DNA of 64,000 nucleotides from Stictocephala bisonia. Lineage: Eukaryota > Arthropoda > Insecta > Hemiptera > Membracidae. Positions 34,891-46,988 of this stretch are shown in pieces (the stretch's first letter is position 1; each line of letters starts with the position of its first letter). The stretch is from positions 26,284 through 90,283 of the forward strand of contig JAQJVL010002599.1 of the NCBI GenBank assembly GCA_035578905.1, read 5' to 3'. The position numbers were made by a program, and so were the translations under genes. Under the pieces are notes generated by a model that saw only the letters and a list, made by a program, of their open reading frames with translations, had not been told where the DNA came from and ran no database searches.

Positions 34891-36355
34891 AATATATCTG
34901 AGGGACATTCCGTAATGATAGCAATGTTACACATTGTAAATGAATTTTGTTACATCAAAATATGTTTTACATATTTCGGTTAGAAAAAATAAACATCCGC
35001 CATTTTGAAAGGGGTAAATATTTATTTTTTATACTTTATTAAAAGTAGATCTACTATAGGGTAGTACAATCATGAAGTTTCACAATTGTACATTCAGTGG
35101 ATCCAAAGTTATGAATTGTTATGTAAGATATATAGACGGAAAACTAAAGGTTTTAAGACATACCTTCATATAAAGTATTTAGCTAATTTTTATGTGTACA
35201 ATGACATCCAAAATTATTGAAATAGTTTTACTGAATAAACTCTAAATATGAGTTAACAGGGTATACTATCTGCAAGTTGTACTTTTTCATACAATGTCAG
35301 TCAGATATTCTAATATTTTTTAAAGGTTGTTCACGAAGCCACCCAGTTTAGTGATCCAAAGAATTTAGTTCTAGATTTAACGCAACAGTTGCTAGCAGTA
35401 GTAAGAGGTCTGCCGTACTGACACACGCAAAAGACATCCTCTCTCTCCCTCAGTCTCCCCTCGCTCCACTTGCTTTACAAAAGTACATAAATACCTCATT
35501 TATAGCAAAATCTATCAGTGTTTTTATATATAAAAGATCTACTCTATCTGCCAAGGGTACTTCTGCCAAACTCTATAAAATTAAACTTAATAATTTTTCA
35601 CGTGTAACTTATTAAATTAATTTTGTTAAACGTACTAAAATTAATTTACTAGATTGTTCAATTCAATTTTTCACTATAATCTTAATGTTGTAAAAACATA
35701 TATCACACAGTTCTAAATTATTTATGTACCAAGAAAGATCAAATCATCCACTTTAGGCAACCAGATTTTTTACTTTATCCTGAACACGATTATTAACTAT
35801 AGGAAAACTAAATTTTAAAATAAAAAAAAATAAAAATAATTTTAAAACTCTAAAAATGCCCTTTTATATTTTGAAAAAGTAGTTTATTTCCTTGTCTTCT
35901 CCAATTATTTTAGAAGCAACTTGCACTGGTTACAAAAACATGAATAAATCAGCAAAATAAATATTTGTTTAGAAACAAAATTAGTATGTCTAATTAATTT
36001 ATTTCATGTCAAAATACTGTGTTCTTTAGTGAAACTCTCCTCACTGAAACCATGTTTAAGCTACAAGTGTACAGGTTAGTGTAAAACACTAATTTCAGCA
36101 AAGTATGCAGTATTCCTTTAGTACGTCATTACATGTAAATTCAAATTATTCAAATCGACTTTAGAAGGTTCTAGTACAATATTTGACATCAATATAATAA
36201 TTTATATTGCTTGCACGTTCACTCATGCATGTGCATTACGTATTTCACATAACTAGTTTTCTATTAAACGTTTAATATCGATTGGGGTATGTTCAATTGT
36301 AATACAAAATATATTTATTAATCATTATTATTTACCATCGTTTATATTTAATTAA
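34891..36355. other. AT-rich stretch with one pyrimidine-rich patch
   Basis: Nothing assigned. Near 35435-35475 lies CTCTCTCTCCCTCAGTCTCC, a strong pyrimidine tract next to CAG. It could act as a splice acceptor, but no open frame of note follows. Confidence 0.45.
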
Positions 36356-36680
36356 GGCCCCTATCTTATAGATATGTTCTTATATAAGGAGCTAATTAGT
36401 GTGACGACTGTAGTCATTATGACTAACTAACGTCAACTGTTCCCTATAAAGAGCTATTTATTAATAGCCAAATAATCATGGCATCCAAGGGACCTACAGC
36501 ATTTTGTGGAATCCGAACCAAGTAACTTCTAAATAAATCAAATTTTAGTAGTTTATAAATCGATGGTAACCATTAATCGGACGTCTTGTCAGTATTAGGA
36601 GGACCGAGTATATCACCTACAATATCCACAATAGTTTGTCCCCAAGTAGCTGGATTACAGCACTGTGCTACTATTGCCAA
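36356..36680 (-). mobile_element. tRNA-derived SINE, head type B
   Basis: Minus-strand copy. The high-coordinate end reads, when reversed, TTGGCAATAGTAGCACAGTG then CTGTAATCCAGCTACTTGGG. This is the B head seen at 27360 and 44284. The middle has TATTTATTAATAGCCA and the word GGGACCTACAGCATTT. The tail is shortened. Confidence 0.72.
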
Positions 36681-36837
36681 AATTTAACAGACTCTTTTAT
36701 ACATACAACTAACATCAGCGAAACATAATTTATTTAATAAGTCCATTGGTAACAATAATAAGTACATTGCATAGATTAACATTATATGAGAAATGGTATA
36801 AAATTTGTGTATCGATGTTAATTTTTTTGCTTCAGTT

Positions 36838-36942
36838 TTATGGCCAATTGCAAAGTGCCGTTCATGCTGGGGCCGTTATCTGTACCTCCAATATAGATAA
36901 CGGTCGTTGTATAGGGACGTAAATCAACCTTATCCATGTTGG
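36838..36942. repeat. Dispersed ~100-bp repeat with hairpin, copy 1
   Basis: It shares CCAATATAGATAACGGTCGT, GGACGTAAATCA and CCTTATCCATG in the same order with 60836-60932. In this copy CCGTTATC (36873-36880) pairs perfectly with GATAACGG (36896-36903), an 8-bp stem with a 15-base loop. The repeat class is unknown. Confidence 0.65.
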
Positions 36943-38373
36943 CTTTTAGAGAGAATCAGAATATACATATTTTACTAAATGGACGGTGAAATGTCGAATC
37001 CTAGCTGAAAGTTTGTAAGTTTTATTGTTTAAAAATAAGTAAATTACTATAGAATCAGTGCAAATATACAAAATAAATTTTACAAGTATAGATACAAATA
37101 TGTTGCTAATAATAATTGCATGCAATAATATATCTCATAACGCTTTTTGTAATCATAAATAATTTTGTTGTAGTACTTTAAACCCACTATACGTCAAGTT
37201 GTTGTATTTTCAATGTAATAAAACAATTTTGGAGTATATTGTCCATAAAAAGGCAACATATGTATGATATAACGTATAAATGTTCTAATCTGTGAACATT
37301 GAAATAAATGTTTACAAAAAAAATATTTGTTTGAGAAAACTTTTGTGAATTTTTTAAAATGTTAATACCATTAAAATGCTAATAAATAGAACTTTTTTAA
37401 CAAACCATTTTATTGTTAAAATAACGTGAATTATTATTTATTTTTGGAAAATAATGCCTTAAATAGTAAAATACCACCCCAATGGAGTCTTTTTTATAAA
37501 GCTGAATACGTTATTTTCTTCTTTTATATCTTATATATGTAAAGTAAAATAATAAATCTGACTTTCTAACCTCTACTAGTTATAGTCCAGTTTTTTCTTC
37601 AAAATATATATTACTATGCTTTAACTATATTATATAAAAAAGGAGCAGTTTGATCATGTGACCATTTAATAAGTTGTTGTCCTTTTGTATTGTAACAGCT
37701 CATTTTACTTTAATATTTATGAATTCATTTCATTAAAAAAAACACTAAAAGGTGAGAATTAACTGGGTTTGCAGGATAACAAGCACATTTGAATTAATTT
37801 GTTATGAATTTTCAATTTCTGTAAGACAGAAACAACTGTAGTATAGTATATAATGGAGATTTATTCTTCTAAACGGAAACAATTGGTTACAGTTGTATTT
37901 AATAGTTTATACAGTTAATTTTAGGATTTATTCTTCTTTTTAGGATTCTCAGTATATTTCCTGTGTGCGTTGTCAAAAAGTTTTAAAGATTAAATCGGCT
38001 ATTTTATTGTTTGATATAAATAGTCATAGTGTTTGTACGTTACATTAATTGATATTCCAAAATCGTCGAGCTAAGTGTATCGGAGTCAGGATGGTCGTCG
38101 GTAACATTTAAGTAAACACATAATAAATAGCAAAGAACACAGAACAAAGTAACATCAAAGCACGTGTCACGAGGTATTTTATAATATCAATTAAGGAAAA
38201 GTAATATAATTCTATTATTGCATTGATCCAGTTGCAAGCGTTGATTCATACAACAAAGCAGGCAAGTAACTATTAAAGGGTTTTTGACAACCCATAGATA
38301 AAATGTACTGACAATCTCACAATGTAAAATATACTTGTATTTTAAAAAAAATGAGGAACCTAATCCAAGAAAA
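36943..38373. other. AT-rich stretch, nothing recognised
   Basis: Stops in all frames. The word GATTTATTCTTCTAAACGGA (37859-37878) recurs in changed form near 50400, which hints at another old dispersed repeat. Confidence 0.45.
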
Positions 38374-38437
38374 TTATTCAAACGTTTCACCAATTCTACC
38401 ACATTTACTTTGCATATGATAAATTTCTAGCTATCAT
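38374..38437. repeat. 64-bp local direct repeat, copy 1
   Basis: It contains CAAACGTTTCACC, TTCTACCACATTTACTTTGC and TAGCTATCATT in the same order and spacing as 39779-39842. About four substitutions separate the two. Confidence 0.8.
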
Positions 38438-39443
38438 TTAAGTTTATGAAATATTGGCTGAAACAGTAACTAGGTGTTTCCATTTGTAATAATAAATCTC
38501 CAGATTTATTGGGTCACAGTTGTTTTTGTCTAAGTGAAATTGGAAATACAAAACAATTGTTATCACAGATGCTTTTATATGGCCACGGATTTTAATTTTT
38601 AAGAACATATATGGTGTCCAATATCCATTAATTATAGAAATAAATTTAGTGACACTGTTTAGAGTAATTCAGTTTTAATTGGGGTTTCACAAAAATACTT
38701 AAGAATAATCAAGTTCTTCTTACAAAGTCATTTAAAAATTTGATAAATCTTCAAATAATCAATGCGCAGTAAAAATTATTAATAAAGTATTTTTCGTTAT
38801 ATATTCACATAATTTGTGTCATATATCAGTTTTAAAATAACTAATTTAGGGGTACCCTTAAGTTATTTTTAAACCATAACGGTCTTATGTAATTGTATTG
38901 ACAATATAGTTCGTGAAAATTAGTAGTAATGACATTTAACTTCTATTATTTTATTCAAGTCTAAACATTTCCAGAACAACATGATATGATTTAATTTTAG
39001 GTACTTTTATAGTTAAATAAATTACGGACTTTTAACATTTACCATTCTCAGGCCAAAATGATTCAAGGGAAGTTCTAATTTTTTACTAACATTTTTCAAA
39101 GAAATATCAAGTCTAGTTATTTCGCACTAAACTAAGACCACTATGTATATTTGCATACTCTACTTTACTTTAAGGCTATTTTATATAAAAAAAATTTGTA
39201 AGAAATTCTTTTTTCTATAAGGATTCAAATTAAGTACTTATCATTAATAATGATCCTTTGTTAACGCTTGCAATAAACCTTGTATCAGATAAATATAGCT
39301 GAAATCGCTTATTAATAAAATTTACTTTTACATAGTTCTGTATAAGTATTATTATAATATGCAAAACCTGATAGTATGTTGCTTGATAGAACCACAAACA
39401 TATGTGACAATGTTAATATTTTTAAATCACCACATAGTACGAT

Positions 39444-39650
39444 GGACTTGTGGCTGGTTTCCAAGTGGGCAAAGACGTCATAACTTTCAGTCCAAGTTCA
39501 AATCCTGGCCTTGATTGGATGATTTATCACTAATGTTCACCTTCTACTGTAACGGTTCACCCCTTACTCTATCGATATTAGTTCCCCACATATATCAGCA
39601 GTCAATGGAGAATGGACCGAGTAAGGTTAAAAAGGAAATCTATAATATTT
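39444..39650 (+). mobile_element. tRNA-derived SINE, head type C-like, box B clear
   Basis: The head has a box A-like TGGCTGGTTTCCAAGTGGGC and a good box B, AAGTTCAAATCCTGG, about 35 bp later. The 3' part has CACCCCTTACTCTATCG and GACCGAGTAAGGTTAAAAAGG, resembling the end of the copy at 29066. Confidence 0.6.
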
Positions 39651-39778
39651 TTTAGAAAATTGTTAACTTTTGTTAATATTTATTATACTTAAGAATTAGA
39701 AATCAAATTTAGAAAAAATATTATGTAAGCCTTCCGGTGTTAGCCCTGTCTAGATACCTTTAACGATAAGTACATAAA

Positions 39779-39842
39779 TTATCCAAACGTTTCACCGATT
39801 CTACCACATTTACTTTGCATGTGATAAATGTCTAGCTATCAT
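39779..39842. repeat. 64-bp local direct repeat, copy 2
   Basis: Partner of 38374-38437, in the same orientation, 1405 bp away. The flanks beyond the 64 bp are unrelated. Confidence 0.8.
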
Positions 39843-41700
39843 TAAAAAAAATTTATCATTTAGGCACTACTCTATTAACTCAATGAAATATAAATGTAAC
39901 TTAAATTGAGAAAAAAAAATAAATACTCAAACTTTTTATAATATACTAGCCACTTTTATAGCTATTGTGTGTATATATGTTAAAATTATTCTATACATAT
40001 AAAAATAACCCTCACGATTCACACAAAACGTTGGCGGCTAGCTGCATCATGTCTCCTTAAAATCTATTTAATAGTAGGCTATGTTTATGGTTTACTTATT
40101 TAATTAAAATGTTAAAAATAAAAACATTTTGGACGCTATATATCAGCTCTTCTAAAGAATTATCTCAACAATCTACTTTACATAACCAGGAAAAGAAAAA
40201 ACTACTGGCTTCATTCTATACAGATTATATTTGATTGAAAAATAGCTATATCCTTCTTGATGCTCCAGAAATAATGGGAGCTTGGTGGTGGGGGGCTTCA
40301 ATCTCAAGATGTAAGCAACGTTTCAATCCAACACCAACTAAGTGTATATAAAATTCATAAAACAAATCATACTTTACTTTGGAATATGATGATCAATGAA
40401 TGTACAAATTTACCCTAAAATCTTGTTGAAACTTGCTAAAAAATATTATAATCTTGGGATAGAATGGTGATATATTTATAAAATATACAACTTATATTTT
40501 ACGTGACATATCTTTAAAAACATTTTATTAAGGACAACATTTTTTGAAACCCAATTATTGCAAATAAATATGTATTTGTTTAAGAATATTATTAATACAA
40601 TTAACTGTATATGGTAAGTTATAATCCATAAGTTTGATTTTAAAACAACTCGGGGAAGGTTTTTAACTATTCACTTACATTCAAAGATGCAAATATTCAA
40701 ATTAGGTAAATGAGGTTTACCCCACTTTGACCAGTTTTACATGAGTAATATACCTAGTAAAATTCTTAAAAAAATATGTAAATTTACTGATAATGGCCTG
40801 TTTTGTTTACAATAAATATATGAATAATGATAGGAAATACAACCCTGCTGTTCTGAAAGCACTTACAAAAGAACGTTAATACCCTGAAGAGTTCTTTGTA
40901 AAGATTTACAGGAAATTGTTTTGTACATTAACCAATTGTATGAGAAATAATTTAAATTTATATTTAGATGTCCTCTGTCAGAGCGTTGTTAGGATACACC
41001 TACACTTTTAGCTCTTTGTCTTTTATTGTGAAACAAAACAATCAAAGTGATTTTCTGTCGTTACGTATTATATTTCTAACTTAATATATACTTTAAAAGA
41101 ACAGTGTATTCATAAAAAATTACAAATGTTACTTTTAAATCCAGGCCTTACTTTCTATATACTACTACCTAAATTTAGTCAAACTATGGAATAATTATTG
41201 GAAATAGTTAATTTATTGTATGCAGAATAAGTTTCCCTAAATAACATTCCTTTAGTAGTAATATTGACGAAAAATATGCTACACAAATTATATGCAGAGA
41301 TTTTTAGTCAAATGCTGTTTAAAAATATAATTAATATGATCCTGTATAACAATAATTGTTGTCACTATATAAATGTTACATAACATTATTTACGACACAT
41401 TTTCAACTTATATACTTTATTCTTTTGTAACATACACTTGAAATGAATTTTCACTATCAGCTGATAACAGTACGCAAACACGTTACATTATTTTGTTAAC
41501 ATAAGGAAATGTTTAAGTCCATAACCTTATAAATTCTGTGACTAAACGGACAGCTGAAAAAAACTATTGCTATGTTTACAAAATGAACAGTTAGGAAGAA
41601 ATGTAGTTCATTATTGAAGAAAATGTTCATTTGTTAGAGGAAAGTTATCTGTCCCTAGTATTATCCTTTCTCTAAAAGTATCATAATATTATCAATTTCA
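39843..41700. other. AT-rich stretch, nothing recognised
   Basis: No frame or RNA gene supported. A small G-rich patch (GCTTGGTGGTGGGGGGCTTC at about 40281) stands out but has no clear identity. Confidence 0.45.
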
Positions 41701-41900
41701 ATACCTGGATCACATGTATCATGTATAGAGCAGCTGTCTATTCTTCATGACAAGAGGTAGGTCAGGAAGTTCGTGACTTGATTGTAAGAGGACATGATCA
41801 ATACCTGAGTCTCATGTATCACGTACAGGGCAGCCGTCTGTACTTCATCACAAGAGGTAGGTTAGAAGGTTCATGATTGGGTTGTAATAGAGCAAGATCA
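41701..41900. repeat. 100-bp tandem duplication, two copies
   Basis: The unit beginning ATACCTG at 41701 is repeated from 41801. Shared words include CATGTATCA, CAAGAGGTAGGT, TTGTAA and CATGATCA/CAAGATCA. The two copies have the same length, and their divergence is all substitutions. No coding sense. Confidence 0.9.
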
Positions 41901-42341
41901 ACACTTTAATCGGAGAGTTAGTAGTTCAGGAAGTCAGTTCATTCAGTTATTTAATTAAATATAACTAATATAATATGCTTATTTAAAACGTTAATTATAA
42001 AACAGTAAATTAATTTGTGATAGTAAACAGGGTGTCTATTTGGGAAAACTTTATAGCCTCACAAGCTGTTTACTAAATTACATAAGTTCAGGTGAATTTT
42101 GTTATTTTTCAAGTGAACTTGTTTCATTGTAAAAAATGTATCGTTTATTCATCAAGCTTTTCCCTTAGCTTTCATTGCTTTATTAATTAAACATGAAACA
42201 TTACTTTTATATGTTTGACATATTTCTGTAAATATATGTTTACGATGATATTGTTTCGAAATGTTAGCTATATCATATACAATAAAAAAACAATAAATAA
42301 TAATGTTTTAAAGTAAAACATTTCAATGTATTGTTACTATA

Positions 42342-43061
42342 CAAGCTGTTCCAAAAGTCCCTTTACCCCTGTAATTTTTAATGGAATGAAACAAACCAAT
42401 ATCATTTGGGAAATAGTTATGTAATGACTAATGATGAGAAAACTTTACTCCTCAACCCAGAATGGAAGCAAATTCAAAATTTCAAATGCAAACCCCCATC
42501 AATAAAAACCTAATTTTAAAAGTCTTTATAAAATACGAAATATACCACAAACTAGAGGTCTCGGTTTCAGTCAAGTACAAAACTACAGCCTGTCAAAATG
42601 TAAACTAAAAATAACATTTAAAATAAATTAAAAAATTCTTTTAGAATAAAAGCAGGAATAAGGTAGATTTAGAAAATTTTGAAAATCCCAGCAAACAGAT
42701 TACTATCATGTTACTTACATAAGTAAGGTCATAAGTTCGAACAGGTGAGTCAATAAAACAATTTTTTTTTTTTTTTAGCGTAACTTTTCAATAAACTTTC
42801 AACAGCCTGTAGTTTTGTACTGAGCTGAGATAGAGAACCCAGTTTTTGGTATTATTCTTATTTTGTAAAAGCATTTAAACGATTTGTCATTTGACATGTT
42901 GGACATTTTCCCTCAACTCACCATTTTGGACTGAGGATTTAAGTTCTCACATAGTGCAAAAATCACCATTAGTCATTACGTAACTATTCCCAAAAGGATA
43001 TTGGTTTGTTTCAATCTGTTCAAAAGGTACATGGAGGGGCTGGGAATTTTGGGACACCTTG
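42342..43061. mobile_element. Foldback MITE, 720 bp, TA target duplication
   Basis: The left end starts CAAGCTGTTCCAAAAGTCCC and the right end, reversed, starts CAAGGTGTCCCAAAATTCCC. The arms stay complementary for about 270 bp. Shared words include GAAACAAACCAATATC and TAATGACTAATG, and the inner ends share GTACAAAACTACAG. TA flanks both ends (42340-42341 and 43062-43063), as expected for Tc1/mariner-superfamily target duplication. The centre (about 42615-42790) has a box B-like word AAGTTCGAACAGG and a T run at 42762-42776. There is no transposase, so it would have depended on an autonomous relative. Confidence 0.88.
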
Positions 43062-43063
43062 TA

Positions 43064-44283
43064 AAAGTGTATTATCTTTAACTAAACACGTTACAAATAC
43101 ACTAAGTATGTTTCTTCTCTTAGCCATATAATAAAATATTATGAATCATTTATTAATGTTTTCGTGTTTGAATCTAAAGTTTAATATATTGAAGCAAACT
43201 ACATTGATCACTATTTTGAGTATCAGTATGTAAAATGATTTTTTTTTCTAAATGTGCTGTAAAGACTGAATATTATATAATGTAGGTTGTAGATATGATA
43301 ATAACGCTGATAAGTTTAATTTTGTTTAATTCCATGGTTCAAATTTGGTTTTTTTATTGTTTCATTTTATATCCTTAACAAAGTGGCAATATTTTGTTTC
43401 AAAATAATAAATAAATAATTACTGTGCTAGAACAGTCGCAAATGAACTAAAATTTGGATAAATATCGAATACAGCGTGGACAAAGATAGTTTGTGCCTGT
43501 AAAAAGATCTTCAACAGTGTTTAACCTAAAACATTTTATATGAAATAATCTCTTCAACTGTCAAATAAAATATAACAAAATATTTAACACCCAAGTTCAT
43601 AAAATAAATTGACAATTATTTCAGGTATATTAAATTCATTTCAGTATAATGACAGGAACTTCGAAAATTAAGACAGTAGAAATGTTCTTTTAAGGATTTT
43701 TTACAATTCCTCCTTCAGAAATTGATATTCAAAGAGAAGTATCATAAACATTTAAAAAGGAAATATCATACTAATTTATATTGTATACTTCGTTGAATAC
43801 AATATTTTGGAATTCTGGAATAGTTGAAGCAATTTCATTTTAACTAGAGCAATGCTTTTGTACACAGTTTACTGTGTGTAATATAAAGTCATTGAAGAAT
43901 TTAGCTTCCCAATAAGAATGTTACTTCTAAAAGTTATTAAACTTTGGTATTAATTATATTTGTAATAGATGTATTTATTTTATCACATGTATTTTTATAG
44001 TGAAACTATTTTAATACTGACATTGACATGTAATGTACCTACATGTGTTGTTCGATTGTTATTCCGAATCCTTCTAACTCAGAAAACAATGTTAGGATAA
44101 CTACAAATATGTTAATTGAGTAAACATAATTGATGGTGGTAGGTAATTTCAGTTAAAAGATATGTAAACTATATAATCTAATCGTTTCATGCTCCTTAAT
44201 TCAGTAAAAATTATATTTTAATTTCTATAGGATAAAACAAACTTGATATTTCACACACCAAAAATCCTTTTAGTGAAATTTAT
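43064..44283. other. AT-rich stretch, nothing recognised
   Basis: Nothing beyond simple AT-rich sequence. No shared repeat noticed. Confidence 0.5.
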
Positions 44284-44735
44284 AGTGGCGCAGTGCTGTA
44301 ACCGAGCTACTTGTGGTGAACAGTTTTGTAGGGATTGCATCTGATACGTTATTTGCTTAATCCTCTTAATCCAAACTTGGCGTCTCCTCAATGGTTGCCA
44401 TCAATGTGGACACTCATATAGTAGGCTGGAGTATCCATGTTGGGAGGTACTCTGGGTCCATATGTTGTGTACAGAAGTAAACTTAGTATCAGTCTTTTCA
44501 ATTAGCTGAAAACCAGACCATTACTACGTCATTCATATTATACGTAAAAATATAGAAACCCTTATTTTGCTGGGTATTGGGCCATTGATAAATGTCACTC
44601 TCTAAAGAATGGCCAACCATAATCAGTAACAATGACTAAACTCGTTCATTTACAGTCATAACTCTGATTCGCCTCTTATATTAACCCATTTACCTACGAT
44701 TGGTGTATAAGTAATGACAAAAATAATAATACATA
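44284..44735 (+). mobile_element. tRNA-derived SINE, head type B with common tail
   Basis: The head AGTGGCGCAGTGCTGTAACC matches the B copies, with a body containing CTCAATGGTTGCCATCAATG and GTATCCATGTTGGGAGG. The tail GAATGGCCAACCATAATCAG, CTAAACTCGTTCATTTACAG and TACCTACGATTGGTGTATAA is the tail shared with head A SINEs. It ends in AATAATAATACATAATG. Confidence 0.78.
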
Positions 44736-45150
44736 ATGAATATCGTTCTAATGGTTTTTTCTAATGATTAATCGTTCTATGTTATTTTAAAATGGTTTTA
44801 AAGTTCTCTTAATCGGAAAAATATTGTTTAATTGAATTTACATGTTTAACAAAAGCGTAGTAGTAGCATTTGCGTGATTTATAGTTCCATATTAAGACCT
44901 ATATGCTATTTTATATACATAAACTATTTTTGGTTTGCAGGATTATAAACAAAGTTATTACTTTGACATCGTTACTATAGAATGTTATTACAGTGGAAAA
45001 GAGAGAACAGAGGAAAACAATGAATTTCACTCAACTTCAGAGCTGCAACAGCCGTTATCTGCAATAATGTGCAGTTGGGTAGAGGAAAAACAACATTGAA
45101 AGATTGCACGTGTTGATATAATAAGAATTTGAAGCATAGTAATTTCTTTC

Positions 45151-45200
45151 ATCTGGAACCTGACTACCGGCCTACATGGACACCTCAAACATCACTATGT
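45151..45200 (-). mobile_element. SINE B body fragment
   Basis: CATCTGGAACCTGACTACC and ACATGGACACCTCAAACATC match the plus-strand reading of the SINE B copy at about 27174-27220, so this is a minus-strand fragment. It lies about 300 bp upstream of the Jockey-like LINE. Confidence 0.5.
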
Positions 45201-45469
45201 TAAGAAAGCTAACTGGAATTATAATTTATTCACATTTATAAGCTTTAAAGTGTAATCTGACTATTAATTGTTTAGTAAATGAGGATGAATGTTTACTTAC
45301 AAATTTTTATTAGACAATCGGATATCAGCGCAAGTTGGTACGTCATTTTGTCTTTTTATGTATTTCGTAATCACATAGATTACGTACGTGTTTTAAAATA
45401 AGCTATTTTCAGTGAGATCTGCGTTTCTTTTAAGATTAGAGAAGATCTACCATGTGCTGATGCATTTTA

Positions 45470-46988
45470 ATATAATATTTATCAGTATTTGCTTCAACTT
45501 CAATATTTGAAAAACATTTTTTTAAGTAGAATGATAAATTTCTTAAATAAACACAACCAACTCTATGAGCACCAATTTGGATTCAGAAAGGGTAAATCAA
45601 CTATAGATGCAGTGGTGAGTCTGGTCGATATGGTTGTGGAGGGATTAGAATGTCGGAAATACACCCTCCGTGTTTTTCTCGACTTATCAAAAGCTTTTGA
45701 CTGTGTTGACCATAAGATTTTCAGCAAATTGGAATCTCATGGCATCAGAGGTGTGCCCTTGGATTGGTTTGGATCATACCTCAGACAAAGAGCTCAATTA
45801 GTACAAATCACAAATCAATCATCCGAACTTATCAACCTGTGCTACGGTGTCCCTTAGGGATCAATTCTCAGTCCAACCCCTTTTTTAGTTTATGTCAACG
45901 ACAGTGGAGCATCTATGCGCCAGCGAAAAATCGTACAATATGCAGACGATACAACCCTGTGTTTTAGAGATAAAGCTCCTGAACTGGTGGAACAACAAAC
46001 TATTGTAGAATTGAATAAATGCATTCAATATTTCAAAAACATAAACTTGTAAACAAATTCTTCTAAATCAAATTTTATAAATTTTACCTTACGTCCCCTG
46101 AACCTAGAATGGGTCCCCAGCGTACTGTTGGAAGACACTATGCTGGAAGAGGTGTTCATGTCAAAATTCCTTAAATTACACATAGATCGAGGTTTGACAT
46201 GGAACGCCCATATTGATGTGGTATATGCCAAATTACCATCTGGTGTCTATGTTCTGAGGACTTTAGCCAAATACTACCATGTCTAGGTACTGAAGATGGC
46301 GTATTATGGTTTGATTTATCCCCACCTACTCTATGGCATAGTGCTGTGGGGAGCCAGTTCAAGTAATCAGCTCTTGAGAGTGTTCAGATTACAAAAAAGA
46401 GCGATTCGTAAAAGCGAAAAAGTTGATTTCAGAGAATCATGCAAGCCAATCTTCAAAAAATTAAGAATCTTGCCTTTACCTTGCCTCCATATTTTAAAGA
46501 CAACAACTTTTTTTTATTTCTAAGTGTGCTTAGATTCGGGGACGAGACAGACATTCACGAATATGGCACCAGAGGCCAGGAAAACTATAGGACTGGGAAG
46601 CACAGAACAGTTACTTACGAGCATTTGCTCTAAGAGGCAGGTGTCTATCTTTACAATAAACTACCAAATTGTATAACAATCGCCAGTACGCTGAAGACGT
46701 TTAAAACTCAATTGAAAGGCTTTCTAGCCTACCATGCTTTTTATAGTGTGGGTGAGTTTTTGGCGAATAACTTGGAGACCACACAGTTGGTATGCTGACA
46801 CCAGAACTGGAGGAAGAAAAATTGGATGTAGGAATGTGCAGAAATATTGTATGTTTGAGTGATTTTTTTGTAGTTTGGGTGAAACAAATTTTTTTAACTA
46901 GACATAAAATATCTTTTAAAATAAAATTGACTTTTCCAATACATGTTAAATGTCCACTGCAATAAAACTGATTTGATTTGATTTGAAC
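45470..46988 (+). mobile_element. 5'-truncated Jockey-like LINE
   Basis: It contains the reverse-transcriptase region to the 3' end of a Jockey/I-type non-LTR element. The 5' end is lost near the start of the fingers domain. The 3' end is TGATTTGATTTGATTTGAA (about 46970-46988), a short tandem tail typical of such elements instead of poly-A. The coding part is listed separately. The element is dead, with several in-frame stops and at least one frameshift. Confidence 0.88.
45480..46745 (+). pseudogene. Jockey-like reverse transcriptase, decayed
   Basis: One frame runs from 45489 to 46523 with stops at about 45855, 46048, 46285 and 46521. Motifs in order: INFLNKHNQLYEHQFGFRKG, the palm VFLDLSKAFDCVDH with its catalytic Asp, GVP-stop-GS (Q changed to stop by CAG to TAG) and QYADDTTLCF, the YADD catalytic box. 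Next come GLTWNAHID and the thumb LIYPHLLYGIVLWG, then LQKRAIRK. After 46523 another frame gives YGTRGQENYRTGKHRTVTYE and, after a stop, LYNKLPNCI and LKTFKTQLKGFL. The first few codons (SVFASTSIFEK) lie in another frame, so a frameshift sits near 45500. No endonuclease domain remains. Confidence 0.88.
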
